From Paenibacillus sp. Soil766 (GTDB taxonomy: Bacteria > Bacillota > Bacilli > Paenibacillales > NBRC-103111): a DNA stretch of 64,000 nucleotides. Shown here one piece after another: positions 26,491 to 36,073 of this stretch. A model generated the notes under the pieces. That model worked only from the letters and a program-made list of their open reading frames with translations. It was not told the DNA's origin and did no database searches. The stretch is taken from the NCBI RefSeq assembly GCF_001428105.1, contig NZ_LMSJ01000054.1:244121-308120 (forward strand), in the 5' to 3' direction. Position numbers and translations under genes: made by a program. Positions within the stretch are counted from its first letter, which is position 1. Each line of letters begins with the position of its first letter.

Positions 26491-27069
26491 ATGAATGTGC
26501 GTATGCTCATCAAATCCCAAAGCTTAGCGACATTGGCGGCGGGAATGATTTATCCCTATTATTTATTGTTTCTGAAAAATCTCGGCAGTACGTATTCGGC
26601 ATACGGCCTCGCTTTTGCCATATTCACAATAAGCTCAGCTGCATCCGCTATTTGGCTGGGTAAGCTCGTAGACCGCTCATCGAAAAAGCTCATGGCAGGA
26701 AGCTCACTAGGCATGATGGCCGCAATGCTCATTTTCCCATGGATTCCTTCCTACGGCTTCGTCTTGCTCCTCCAGGCTTTCATGGGTGTATGCAATGCCA
26801 TGCAGAAAATGAGCGAGCGTGGATTGCTCGCTGACGGGACTAGCCCCGGAAATCGTGGCGACGCGCTAGGCAATTACCACTTTTGGACATCCGTAGCATC
26901 TGGGTTCGCTGTTCTTATTGGCGGTTATATCATTGATTGGCTAACGATTGATGTGTTGTTTTACGTGAGTGCGTTCATTTACGGAGGGAGTGCGTGGATG
27001 ACGCTTCGAATGCAGGAAGGTACGCTGGAGAGTAACAACAACAACAACAACAACAACAAGCAACATTAA
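26491..27069 (+). CDS. Half-size MFS-type membrane protein (six helices)
   Basis: The 192-residue protein has six membrane helices and the MFS motif A between helices 2 and 3 (WLGKLVDRSSKKLMAG). It matches only the N-terminal half of a normal 400-residue transporter. It ends with eight Asn residues encoded by (AAC)8 and KQH. It could be a truncated transporter or a genuine small member that works as a dimer. The open frame, the ribosome site (GGGGG) and the one-base spacing to the oxidoreductase gene favour a functional gene. Confidence 0.78.
   Translation: MNVRMLIKSQSLATLAAGMIYPYYLLFLKNLGSTYSAYGLAFAIFTISSAASAIWLGKLVDRSSKKLMAGSSLGMMAAMLIFPWIPSYGFVLLLQAFMGVCNAMQKMSERGLLADGTSPGNRGDALGNYHFWTSVASGFAVLIGGYIIDWLTIDVLFYVSAFIYGGSAWMTLRMQEGTLESNNNNNNNNKQH
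27034..27057 (+). repeat. (AAC)8 trinucleotide repeat encoding poly-Asn
   Basis: Eight AAC units in a row lie at the 3' end of the half-size MFS gene. Slippage would change only the Asn count, keeping the frame. Confidence 0.95.
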
Positions 27070-27274
27070 CTGGAAAACCTCCCTTTATTTTTCCGATTTC
27101 AGCTGATTTTCCACGATTAACTGGATAATAGCGCGAAATTACCTGCATGTTTTTCCGTTATTAAATAAAATTTTCATCTCAAGCCGAGAGCCTGCACTTA
27201 ATTTAAAGCTGGTAACTTATACGTACAAGTGTGTACACCAAAGACACCCTACTGGGCAGCGAAGGTTCTTCCCT

Positions 27275-29537
27275 TTACTTCGTCACATGAACCGTCATGA
27301 CATCGCTTCTGGTGCTCCCAGCAGCATTCACAAGCTCTGCCTGATACACATAATCGCCAACGGCTTTATTGGTAACAGGCTTTTCAGCGGACTGAGCAGC
27401 AGGTGTTGTATCCGCCAAATTCTGCGTGTGGATCAAGATATTGTTTTCGTACAAGTTAAACGTCGTGCCATTCGTTCCCCACCACATATCCATACGGACT
27501 GTGTAGTTGCCATCTCCGTCCCAGTTATCACTCGCAATCACCGGCTTAGCCGGCAAAGCTTGTGAAACGGTAACTTCATGTAGGTCACTCCTCGTTGTGC
27601 CGAAATCATTACTAAGCTCAGCATAATACTTATAAGTGCCATTTTGCCTATTTGTAATGATGGTTGTGATAGTTTGAGCTCCTGGTGTATGGGCCGTCAA
27701 AAGTTGTGTGTCAATCAGGACATCATTCTCATATAACTTGTAGACACGCGCATTTTCTCCCCACCAGAGATTCGTAACCACATGAAATGTCCCGTCTAAA
27801 ACGCCATTATCCCATCCGTTGTCATTCGAAATGGCAGGCTTAGCCGGCTTTGAAACCGCAGTGTCTGTTGGCGGTTCTATTTCCGGCTCAGATTCTTCGA
27901 CAGGCGGTTGCGGCATAGACCATGACTTCATTAATACTCGTTGCCGTTGTGATGTTGTTTCCAGTTACAGCAATTCGTAGATACCGAGCCGTCGTATCCG
28001 GGATATCATAAATTTCATAATGCCGTTCACTTTCCCCGAGCTCGGCCCTTCGAAAATCTTTGTCCATGTCTGCCCATCCATTGAGGTCAGAATATCAAAG
28101 AAGAATTGGCGCTCATTTCCACGTAGCCATGAGATGCCGACATAGGTGGCCAGCGTCTCAGAGCCGAGATCGAAATCAATGGTGTTCGGCCCAAGAACGG
28201 CCCAGTACGATAACGGATCGTGATCCGCGGCGCGAGGTCCGGGCCATGTATTGTCAACCGGTCCGCTGTCGGCCAAATACGTGACAGGCAATACCGGGAC
28301 ATCCGTCAGCACACCCGTGAATATCCCCTTGAACACATCGATCAAATAGTTGCCCGGTCGACGGACGCCTTGGTCATCCGTCACTTCCACTACAACGGCA
28401 CCTGGAATGCCGGATGCCGGCGTAATGGTAATCGTGTCGGACGAGTCTTCCGCGACAGCCGTGATCGCAGGTACGGTTTGGGTCCTGAAGGGGACTTCCA
28501 CCGAATATTTCATTTTCGTCGGCCTAAAGCTTGTAAGCGGCACACCATTGATCTTGAGTTCCGATAATTGAGCGGTAGACGTCGAATTCAGGCTCCACTC
28601 CTGCAGCGGCGTGATTGCCGGCACGTCGGCAGGCGGCGCCTCAATCGTTGATAACGGTGTGAATCGAACGGCAATCGTCAGTTGATCCTTGGCGTCAGGG
28701 GATGTGAACCGTAAGCTTTCTCAGGTTGCCATTGGGCGCCACACCTTTATTATGCGATGGGCTGAGCGGAGTCGCCGTTCGGACCTCAAAGCTCGCTGCG
28801 CTGGGAGATAGGAGCTCAGCGTAAAGCCGTTTCCCATTCTGCTTGAGGATCGCCGATTTGCCGTCCGGTGCAACTGTGATTTCGGGCGCCTCCGTATGCA
28901 TAAACCAATACAAGTCCGACGGGGCCTTTAGCTGAAGCTCATCCTGAAGGAGGATGCTGCTGCGGTATTGCCCCATCATCATGCCCCGCTTCGCGTACAC
29001 CACGTCATCCTTGTAGGCCGACGTCATATCGACGATTGCATAGCCGCCCTCAGGCTTGGAATCGTAAGCGATGATCGGCGCGTTCGCGTCAAGCGCTTGA
29101 TCCGGCTTAGCGTCCGGATTGATCACAAGCGTGTTGGAGCCTTCGGCCCTCGTGCGGTAGAAATCCCAACGATTCGGGTTTGCCTCGGGGTCGGTTGTGA
29201 AGTATCCTGGAGCGTTATAGTCTTTGTCTTCCTTACCGAGATCGACAGCCCACCGGACGCCAAGCGCATCGAGAACGAACGTCCCTATGTCGAGATTGTT
29301 ATGCAGAGAGTTCGTGATCGCATAATCGCTGACCCCGCCCTTAATCGCGGCGTAGTTAGCCCCGGGATCACTCCAGGAATCGCGGAAGACCGCGACATTG
29401 TTCTTGAGCGGATGATCGTACAGCACGTCAAGCTCCAGAGGATCGCTGCTGCCGTACAGTCCCTGACGGAACCAGATCAGATCCATCGGTTCCGCTTTAT
29501 GATTCTGGTTATATCCAATGGAAGCGCATACAAACAC
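27275..29537 (-). pseudogene. Broken heparinase II/III-like polysaccharide lyase gene with F5/8 and Ig-like modules
   Basis: Three open pieces on the minus strand belong to one ancestral gene. 29537-28695 encodes a heparinase II/III C-terminal-like region (NHKAEPMDLIWFRQG, then PGANYAAIKGGVSDY). 28624-27965 encodes a discoidin-like module (STLYVGIS-type stretch ATYVGISWLRGNERQFFFDI). 27931-27275 encodes two related modules of about 85 residues (pattern DNGWDNG..LWWG..YKLYEND). The pieces join when one base is removed or added at three sites: 28698-28701 (C run), 28034-28037 (G run on minus) and about 27903-27914. The N-terminal catalytic part is missing, and a TAG stops the frame before residue 1. 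Either a true pseudogene or partly a sequencing artefact; the missing 5' part argues for decay. Confidence 0.8.
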
Positions 29538-29577
29538 TATAGATGATTTGTTTATTCGTGCCTATGAGTCAATCTAA

Positions 29578-29742
29578 ACAACGACAAACCCATTTTCATT
29601 TGGCGTACAAACCGCTTTTCACAACGGCTATCCCGATTTAAGATTGCTTGAAGTCCTTTTGCAAGACGCGACCGATTATGAGGTGAAAGCAATTGAGGCT
29701 ATAAGAAACTACAATGCTAAACATTTCTTCCTTGGCGATTAA
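29578..29742 (+). pseudogene. 3' remnant of an unidentified gene
   Basis: A 54-codon open stretch with protein-like composition runs from after a TAA to a stop at 29742. It contains FGVQTAFHNGYPDLRLLEVL and DATDYEVKAIEAIRNYNAKH and has no start codon or ribosome site. It looks like the C-terminal tail of a deleted gene beside the broken lyase gene. I do not recognise the family. Confidence 0.45.
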
Positions 29743-29917
29743 ACCGATGTTCAGCTACACTATCCATGATACAGATATCTGCCTTTCACCGGTTGCAACT
29801 GGTAGTTAATTGAAATAGATGGATTGTGCTCGTACATTTTAGTATAATAACCGTTAGGCTTTCGAGTTTGTAGAATTATGGATGATTTTGTCGAATCGAA
29901 ATCGGAAAATAATCTCT

Positions 29918-29946
29918 TTGACTATATCCGAGTTTTTTAGTAGGAT
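29918..29946 (+). promoter_or_regulatory. Likely promoter of the nucleoside importer operon
   Basis: TTGACT, a 17-base spacer and TAGGAT lie about 55 bases before the binding-protein start. No purine riboswitch was found in this leader. Confidence 0.55.
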
Positions 29947-30000
29947 ATGATTATGTCATTGGTTAATTCATACATAAATAGATTAGGGGAGAGATACATC

Positions 30001-31026
30001 ATGAAAAAAGTTATATTTTCAGTTCTTGCCGCAACAGTCTTACTAACAGGCTGTGGGGCTGCCAAAACAGACACAGCATCACCTGCAGCATCCGGAGCGC
30101 CAGCAGCTAAATCCGATAAGAAAATTATCCTAATTACACCTGAGAAAATCGGTGTTAACCCCTTCTTCACACAAATGGATGAGGGTGTTAAGAAAGCTAG
30201 TAAAGAATTTGGTGTTACGGTTAAAACAGTAGAATCCGCAGATGCGAGTGCAATCGAGCAAAACTTGCGCGCAGCTGTTGCTGATAATTATGATCTAATT
30301 ATTACAAGCTCCTTCACGGCTGAAGATGCACTTAAAAAAGTAGCAACTGAGAATCCGAAGAAATCCTTCGCCATTATTGATACCGTTGTTGATCTTCCGA
30401 ATGTTCGCAGCGTTGTTTTCCGTGAACATGAAGCAGCTTACTTGCTTGGAGCAGCAGCAGGTCTATCTACGAAGAAAAACGTGGTAGGTATGGTTGCAGC
30501 TGTTGATATCCCACTTATTAAGAAATATACAGTTGGTTTTCAAGAAGGTTTGAAAGCAACGAATCCAAATGCTAAGTTTATCGTTAACTATGTAGGCAGC
30601 TTCACGGATCCAGCGAAAGCGAAAGAATTGGCATTAACCCAATTCTCGCAAGGCGCAGACTTCATCGCAGGCGCATCGGCTGTTGGCGATCTTGGTGTAT
30701 TTGAAGCTGCGAAGGAAAAAGGCTTTTATACATCCGGACAAGACATTGACCGTACGTTAACAGATCCACAGCATATCGTGCTTTCCCAATTGAAAGGTAC
30801 AGATGCTGTTGCTTACCAAACCGTGAAAGATTTCGTAAATGGCACGTTCAAATTCGGTGCTGTTGACTACGGCTTGAAAGAAGATGGCGTTGGTCTAACA
30901 TTCGTTACGAGAGATACGACATCAGCACTAAGTCCTTTCGTTGGACAAGATGTTGTAACGAAGGTAAAAGCTATCCGTGATGATATCGTGTCTGGTAAAG
31001 TAAAAGTAGAAAATCCAGTCAAATAA
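30001..31026 (+). CDS. BMP-family lipoprotein, nucleoside-binding component
   Basis: The 341-residue protein has a lipoprotein signal (TVLLTGCGAA, Cys 18) and a PnrA/BmpA-like periplasmic-binding fold: KIILITPEKIGVNPFFTQMDEG near residue 45, SFTAEDALKKVATENP, FREHEAAYLLGAAAGL near 145, and VVGMVAAVDIPLIKKY. The family binds purine nucleosides. The ATG at 30001 has GGGGAGAG upstream. It heads an operon with ATPase and two permeases and, further on, a nucleoside phosphorylase, which supports nucleoside uptake. Confidence 0.93.
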   Translation: MKKVIFSVLAATVLLTGCGAAKTDTASPAASGAPAAKSDKKIILITPEKIGVNPFFTQMDEGVKKASKEFGVTVKTVESADASAIEQNLRAAVADNYDLIITSSFTAEDALKKVATENPKKSFAIIDTVVDLPNVRSVVFREHEAAYLLGAAAGLSTKKNVVGMVAAVDIPLIKKYTVGFQEGLKATNPNAKFIVNYVGSFTDPAKAKELALTQFSQGADFIAGASAVGDLGVFEAAKEKGFYTSGQDIDRTLTDPQHIVLSQLKGTDAVAYQTVKDFVNGTFKFGAVDYGLKEDGVGLTFVTRDTTSALSPFVGQDVVTKVKAIRDDIVSGKVKVENPVK

Positions 31027-31059
31027 TTATTGTACGAGAATCGCATATATGTTTAACTC

Positions 31060-31091
31060 GGAGACTGTTTACGGAGACGTAAGCAGTTTCC
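31060..31091 (+). other. Intra-operon hairpin after the nucleoside-binding protein gene
   Basis: GGAGACTGTTTACG and CGTAAGCAGTTTCC pair with two mismatches or wobbles around GAGA. There is no T run. It probably sets the excess of binding protein over transporter, like the hairpin at 22901. Confidence 0.6.
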
Positions 31092-31122
31092 GCATGTCTA
31101 GGTAGAGGAGCGAAAAACCGTT

Positions 31123-32622
31123 ATGCTGCTTCAAATGCGTCAAATTACGAAAACATACGGCGATTTAACAGCGAATTCTGGCGTTGATTTCTCGCTGCGT
31201 CAAGGTGAAATTCATGCATTAGTCGGGGAAAACGGCGCTGGCAAGACCACCCTAATGCGCATCTTGTACGGCATGGAGCAGCCTTCGGCTGGCCGTATTC
31301 TCTTGAACGGCAATGAAGTTACCTTCACCAATCCCACAGATGCGATTCGACATGGTATCGGGATGGTGCACCAACACTTTATGCTTTTCCCTTCGTTTAC
31401 TGTGGCCGAAAATATTGTGATTGGCAATGAGCCGAAGGCTGGATTGTCATTTGACCGTAAAAAAGCTATCACGCAAATCGAAGAGCTTTGTGCCAAGTAT
31501 CGTCTCCCTATTGATCCGCGCATGAAAGTCGCTGATTGCCCACTAGGCTTGCAGCAACGCGTCGAGATCTTGAAGGTGCTCTATCAAGGTGCAGACATCA
31601 TTATCTTGGATGAGCCCACCGGTGTGCTCACGCCGCTGGAAGCGAAGGAACTTCTCGTCATTATGAAAAACCTAGCCAAACTAGGCAAAAGCTTCATCAT
31701 CATCACGCACAAGCTTCATGAAGTCATGGAGGTTGCTGACCGTGTTACCGTGCTTCGCGATGGCAAAATGACGGGTACAGTGGATGCAGATGCCACGAAC
31801 GTTGAAGAGCTTTCCAAGCTCATGGTCGGAAGAGATTTGAAGCAGCTAAAGAAACGTGATTTAACAGTCGGTCAAACCGTCCTTCACGTTAAAGACGTTT
31901 CCATTCTTGGAGATAAAGGAAAACCTATCCTTGATCGTATCAATTTACAAGTAAAATCCGGGGAAATCGTCGGGATTGCCGGTATTTCAGGGAATGGCCA
32001 GTCCGAATTGATTCAAGCCATTTCTGGCATCCAAGCGATTGATCAGGGAGAAATTCAATTATTAGGCAAGCCTGTTCATGGACGATCCGTTCGTGAAATC
32101 AGAGAAATCGGACTTTCCCATGTACCGGAGGATCGCTATCAATGGGGAGCAGCCAAAGAAGGTACGGTGTTAGAGAATGGCACGATGGGTCATCATAAAA
32201 CCAAAAGCCGATCTGGCCTGCTACAAGGCAAAGAACTCCGCAACATGGTTAGCGGCTTCATCCAGCAATTTCAGATTAAAGCAGGATCTCAAGATACCAA
32301 AGTGAAGTTTCTATCTGGCGGTAATTTGCAGAAGCTTATCGTAGCGAGGGAAATTGCACAGCAGCAGCCATTCTTAATTGCCGCTGAGCCAACTCGTGGT
32401 GTGGATATTGGCGCGATGGAATTGATTCACGAAGAACTGCTCCGCAAGCGGGACGAGCAAGGTGCGATTCTTTTAGTCTCCTCGGAATTAACAGAGATTT
32501 TACAGCTGTCTGATCGAATCCTGGTTATGTATGAAGGACGAATTGTGGGCGAATTGTCCGCCGCAGATGCAACAGAAGAGCAAATCAGCTTATGGATGGC
32601 AGGGGGAACTTCAAATGCTTAA
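31123..32622 (+). CDS. Nucleoside ABC transporter ATPase, two ATP-binding domains
   Basis: The 499-residue protein has two ABC domains. The first has Walker A GENGAGKTTLM (residue 36), Q-loop VHQHFMLF and Walker B IIILDEPTGVLTP; its signature is degenerate (CPLGLQQRVEI). The second has a degenerate Walker A (GISGNGQSEL) and a good signature FLSGGNLQKLIVAREI. This asymmetric arrangement is usual for the YufO/NupO and RbsA type ATPases. The stop overlaps the next start by eight bases. Confidence 0.95.
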   Translation: MLLQMRQITKTYGDLTANSGVDFSLRQGEIHALVGENGAGKTTLMRILYGMEQPSAGRILLNGNEVTFTNPTDAIRHGIGMVHQHFMLFPSFTVAENIVIGNEPKAGLSFDRKKAITQIEELCAKYRLPIDPRMKVADCPLGLQQRVEILKVLYQGADIIILDEPTGVLTPLEAKELLVIMKNLAKLGKSFIIITHKLHEVMEVADRVTVLRDGKMTGTVDADATNVEELSKLMVGRDLKQLKKRDLTVGQTVLHVKDVSILGDKGKPILDRINLQVKSGEIVGIAGISGNGQSELIQAISGIQAIDQGEIQLLGKPVHGRSVREIREIGLSHVPEDRYQWGAAKEGTVLENGTMGHHKTKSRSGLLQGKELRNMVSGFIQQFQIKAGSQDTKVKFLSGGNLQKLIVAREIAQQQPFLIAAEPTRGVDIGAMELIHEELLRKRDEQGAILLVSSELTEILQLSDRILVMYEGRIVGELSAADATEEQISLWMAGGTSNA

Positions 32623-33682
32623 AAGACTATTCAACCTAAGCGCTTGGACTCAGCCGCTGCTTGCCATCGTCATCGGGTTGCTCGGTGGTGCAATAGCCAT
32701 TATGCTCATTGGCGGGTCCGTCGTTGAAACTTACACCGAGATGTGGAAAGGTGCCTTCGGCAACTTCTTCTATTTCACGAATACGTTAACTCGCGCCACT
32801 CCACTCATTCTAGTTGGGTTAGGTGTATCGATCGCGTTTCGTGCTGGATTCTTCAACATGGGGTCAGAGGGCCAAATGATTCTAGGTGCTTTATCTAGCG
32901 CTATGGTCGCTCTATACCTGCCGGGACCTCCCCTATTTAAATTGCTCGCCGCGATGCTTAGCGGTATCTTAGCAGGCGGAATTTGGTCGGCCTTCGCAGG
33001 CTGGCTAGATGCTAAATTCCGAATGAATTTGATCATAACAACACTGTTGCTTAACTATATAGCTGCTTTATTCGCAGGATATTTGGTGGCGTATCCGCTC
33101 AAAGACAACTCCGGATCAGCAGCACTGGCCCAAACAATGATGATCGATAAAAGCGTATGGCTGCCCAAATTGTTTCAAGGCATGAGCATCCATGGCGGCT
33201 TTATCATTGCCATTGCACTCGCCATTCTCCTGTTTCTATTCATTAAATATACCGTAGCTGGGTATGAGGTTCGCATGCTAGGCTATAATCCGCTCTTCGC
33301 AGCCTATGGCGGGGTTAACAGACGAAAAGTCATGCTGACAAGTATGTTTGCCAGCGGAGGTTTCGCAGGGCTTGCTGGCGCCGTCGAGGTGCTCGGCATG
33401 CAGTATCGGTATACGGATGGTATGATTTCGAATCCTGGCTACGCTTGGTCAGGCATCATGGCGACCTTGCTCTCAGGTGCGCATCCATTAGGCACAGCAC
33501 TTGCGTCCATTCTGCTTGCTGCCTTGCAAACCGGAGGCATGGGTGTTGAACGTAATACAGACATTCCACTGCAAATATCCAGTGTCATTCAATCGTTGCT
33601 CATCCTTTTTGTAACAGCCAAAATCAGCTTTACCCTATGGAAACGCCGGAAAGGAGGCAAGGGCGATGCAGCATCTTCTTGA
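32615..33682 (+). CDS. Nucleoside ABC transporter permease 1 (YufP/NupP-like)
   Basis: The 355-residue protein has about ten helices and the BPD_transp_2 pattern: SIAFRAGFFNMGSEGQMILG near residue 75 and GSYAWSG-type segment NPGYAWSGIMATLLSGAHPLG near 265. The ATG at 32615 lies inside the end of the ATPase gene with AGGGGGAAC upstream, so translation is coupled. Confidence 0.94.
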   Translation: MLKRLFNLSAWTQPLLAIVIGLLGGAIAIMLIGGSVVETYTEMWKGAFGNFFYFTNTLTRATPLILVGLGVSIAFRAGFFNMGSEGQMILGALSSAMVALYLPGPPLFKLLAAMLSGILAGGIWSAFAGWLDAKFRMNLIITTLLLNYIAALFAGYLVAYPLKDNSGSAALAQTMMIDKSVWLPKLFQGMSIHGGFIIAIALAILLFLFIKYTVAGYEVRMLGYNPLFAAYGGVNRRKVMLTSMFASGGFAGLAGAVEVLGMQYRYTDGMISNPGYAWSGIMATLLSGAHPLGTALASILLAALQTGGMGVERNTDIPLQISSVIQSLLILFVTAKISFTLWKRRKGGKGDAASS

Positions 33683-34589
33683 TGTATCTTTATTTAACTC
33701 CATGATTCGTATGGTCGCTCCGATTCTTCTTGCAGCACTGGGCGGTGCCCTCTGCTCGCGCGTCGGCTTGTTTAATGTCGGTTTGGAAGGATTCGTCTTG
33801 GTCGGTGCCTTCTCCGCAATTGTTGGGAATTACTATACAGGCAACGTGTTCCTAGCCGTGCTCATCGCCATTGCCGTGACCATGCTGTTTTCACTGATTT
33901 TTGCTTATATGAGTATCCATCTGCAAGCGAATGTCATCGTGGTCGGTATCTCATTCAACTTTCTAGCCTTAGGCTTAACAGCATTTTGTTTGAAGGCTAT
34001 TTTCAACGTAAAAGGTGCTTATTATGATAAAAATATGATCGGACTGCCGAAGTGGGACATCCCCCTCATTCAAGATATCCCCGTCATTGGCGGGATTATT
34101 TCCGGGCACTCCCCTCTTGTCTATCTAGCCTTTGTGCTGGTGTTCGCGCTTCAGTACTTACTTTTCAAATCAGTCCTTGGCTTCCGCATGATCGCTGTCG
34201 GTGAAAACCCAGTAGCCGCCAAGAGTATCGGCATTAAGGTCAATCGGATGCAATATATCGCTGTGCTCATCTGCGGTGTCCTCTGCGGACTCGCTGGTGC
34301 GCAGCTATCTCTCGGACAAGTAACCATGTTCACCGAAGGCATGACGGCTGGCCGCGGTTTCATCGCGCTTGTGGCCACCATGCTGGGACAAGCCAATCCG
34401 ATTGGCGTCATGGCGTCCAGCTTACTGTTTGGCTTAATGGATGCGTTCAGCATCCGATTACAGGGATTCTCTTTACCTACACATTTCACACAAATGCTGC
34501 CTTATATCGTGACATTGCTTGCCATGCTGTTCTTCCGCAAAAGTAATTACTTAGCGGATGCGCAGAAAGCGAATGGCAGCTCGCGATAA
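33666..34589 (+). CDS. Nucleoside ABC transporter permease 2 (YufQ/NupQ-like)
   Basis: The 307-residue protein is a BPD_transp_2 permease: CSRVGLFNVGLEGFVLVGAF near residue 25, GRGFIALVATMLGQANPIG near 240. It overlaps the previous gene by 17 bases and has AAAGGAGG eight bases before its ATG. With the previous gene it forms the membrane channel. Confidence 0.94.
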   Translation: MQHLLDVSLFNSMIRMVAPILLAALGGALCSRVGLFNVGLEGFVLVGAFSAIVGNYYTGNVFLAVLIAIAVTMLFSLIFAYMSIHLQANVIVVGISFNFLALGLTAFCLKAIFNVKGAYYDKNMIGLPKWDIPLIQDIPVIGGIISGHSPLVYLAFVLVFALQYLLFKSVLGFRMIAVGENPVAAKSIGIKVNRMQYIAVLICGVLCGLAGAQLSLGQVTMFTEGMTAGRGFIALVATMLGQANPIGVMASSLLFGLMDAFSIRLQGFSLPTHFTQMLPYIVTLLAMLFFRKSNYLADAQKANGSSR

Positions 34590-34621
34590 AAGAGTCACGC
34601 ATAAGCTTAGGAGGATGGCAG

Positions 34622-35299
34622 ATGCCTAAAGACACCAAAGCGGAGCGCATTAAGCGCATGCAAATCCCCGCTGTAGACGTTCCACAAGAGCTTGCTGGTC
34701 GAGTTCCGCCTGGTCAAGCCGTGACGGACCGCTTTCCTATTCTGCATGAAGGCGAAGTTCCGAAGTACGACATTGCGGCATGGACGCTGCGCGTTTTCGG
34801 AGAAGTAGCCGAAGAGAAAACATTTAGCTATGACGACATATTGGCTTTACCTCATACACAAATTCAGTGCGATATTCACTGCGTGACCCGTTGGTCCAAG
34901 CTGGATACGATATGGGAAGGTGTGCGCTTCAGAGATTTCCTTCAATTAATCGATGTGAAACCAGAAGGAAAGTATGTCATGATCCATGCGGACAATGACT
35001 ATGAAACGAACGTTCCACTCGCAGATCTCATGGGTGATAACATCTTGCTGGCAACGACTTTCGATGGCAAGCCACTTACGCTTAAGCATGGTTGGCCGCT
35101 TCGTCTCGTTGTTCCGCATTTGTATTTCTGGAAAAGTGCCAAGTGGATTCGCGGCATTGAGTTCATGGCGGAAGATCGCGAAGGCTTCTGGGAACGCAAT
35201 GGCTTCCATAATGTCGCAGATCCGTTCGAAGAACAGCGCTTCTCCGGTGAAGCCATTCCAATACCTGAAGATGAGTGGGTCAGAAAGGAGTTCGATTAA
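34622..35299 (+). CDS. Molybdopterin-binding (sulfite-oxidase-fold) oxidoreductase
   Basis: The 225-residue protein has the oxidoreductase molybdopterin-binding domain: VPPGQAVTDRFPILHEGEVP, ALPHTQIQCDIHCVTRWSKL (the Cys in HCVTRWS is the likely Mo ligand, near residue 86), and HGWPLRLVVPHLYFWKSAKW near 160. It has no signal peptide or haem domain, so it is cytoplasmic, like YuiH-type proteins. It starts 32 bases after the permease with AGGAGG upstream and is followed one base later by the phosphorylase start, so it is in the nucleoside operon. The substrate is unknown. Confidence 0.9.
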   Translation: MPKDTKAERIKRMQIPAVDVPQELAGRVPPGQAVTDRFPILHEGEVPKYDIAAWTLRVFGEVAEEKTFSYDDILALPHTQIQCDIHCVTRWSKLDTIWEGVRFRDFLQLIDVKPEGKYVMIHADNDYETNVPLADLMGDNILLATTFDGKPLTLKHGWPLRLVVPHLYFWKSAKWIRGIEFMAEDREGFWERNGFHNVADPFEEQRFSGEAIPIPEDEWVRKEFD

Positions 35300-35300
35300 G

Positions 35301-36032
35301 TTGCTTTTATCAATCTTACAAGTCAATTCGGAGGACTTAACTCCTTATGCCATCGTGTGCGGTGACCCGTTCAGAGCGGAAGCCATTTCACGTAAGTTGG
35401 ACAACGCGCGTGAGCTTTCTTTTTCCCGAGAGTATCGGACCTTCGTTGGTGCTAAAGATGGCGTTCCCATCACCGTCGTAAGTCACGGTGTCGGGTCACC
35501 AGGAGCGGCCGTGTGCTTCGAGGAGCTCATCAAAGGCGGCGTCAAGACGCTGATTCGCGTCGGAACCGCTGGATCTTACTCAGCCGACGTACCTCCAGGA
35601 AGCCTCATTGTAAGCACAGCCGCGGTACGTGAAGAAGGCTTAACACGCCAGTTAGTCCCTCACGGCTTCCCCGCCGTAGCCGATCACACGGTTACCCGCG
35701 CGTTGTATGAAGCCGCTTCTGAAACGGACGGCCTCGTGAAGCAAGGGATAACCGTTACCTTGGACGCTTTCTTCCAAGGGGTCGAGGAATTCCCTCACCG
35801 CAAATATAAGCAAGCTGGCGCTTTGGCCGTTGAGATGGAAATCGCCGCCCTCTATGTCATCGCTTCGCTGCGCGGAGTACGTGCTGGTGCCATCGTCGCT
35901 TTGGATGGTTATGCTGACGCTGATCTGCGGGAAGTGTACAACCCGCATACGGATGTCGTTTCTGGCGCTATCGAGCGAGAGATTGATGCGGCCATTCGTG
36001 CGATGGTGAAGTTGCATACGGAAGACAACTAA
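35301..36032 (+). CDS. Nucleoside phosphorylase (uridine phosphorylase-like, PNP_UDP_1 family)
   Basis: The 243-residue protein has the trimeric/hexameric phosphorylase pattern: YAIVCGDPFRAEAIS near residue 17, VVSHGVGSPGAAVCFEELI near 60, TLIRVGTAGSYS near 85, and AVEMEIAALYVIASL near 175. It splits nucleosides with phosphate to give ribose-1-phosphate and base, fitting the upstream importer. The start is the TTG at 35301: GGAG lies ten bases upstream, inside the end of the previous gene, and the product then begins at the family's N-terminus. The longer open frame to 34986 overlaps the previous gene and is not used. Confidence 0.92.
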   Translation: MLLSILQVNSEDLTPYAIVCGDPFRAEAISRKLDNARELSFSREYRTFVGAKDGVPITVVSHGVGSPGAAVCFEELIKGGVKTLIRVGTAGSYSADVPPGSLIVSTAAVREEGLTRQLVPHGFPAVADHTVTRALYEAASETDGLVKQGITVTLDAFFQGVEEFPHRKYKQAGALAVEMEIAALYVIASLRGVRAGAIVALDGYADADLREVYNPHTDVVSGAIEREIDAAIRAMVKLHTEDN

Positions 36033-36044
36033 CGCAAGCAATAA

Positions 36045-36073
36045 AATACCGTCAGGGACTCCCTGACGGTATT
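36045..36073 (+). terminator. Terminator of the nucleoside operon
   Basis: AATACCGTCAGGG and CCCTGACGGTATT form a perfect 13-bp stem with a 3-base loop, 12 bases after the stop. The T run is short. Confidence 0.75.

Noticed and set aside
29760..30000. Purine riboswitch ahead of the nucleoside importer
   Set aside because: The conserved aptamer core and loop sequences are absent; only a promoter-like pair was seen.
34986..35300. Extended N-terminus of the nucleoside phosphorylase
   Set aside because: The extra 105 codons overlap the molybdopterin-fold gene and do not resemble phosphorylases; the TTG at 35301 has a good ribosome site.
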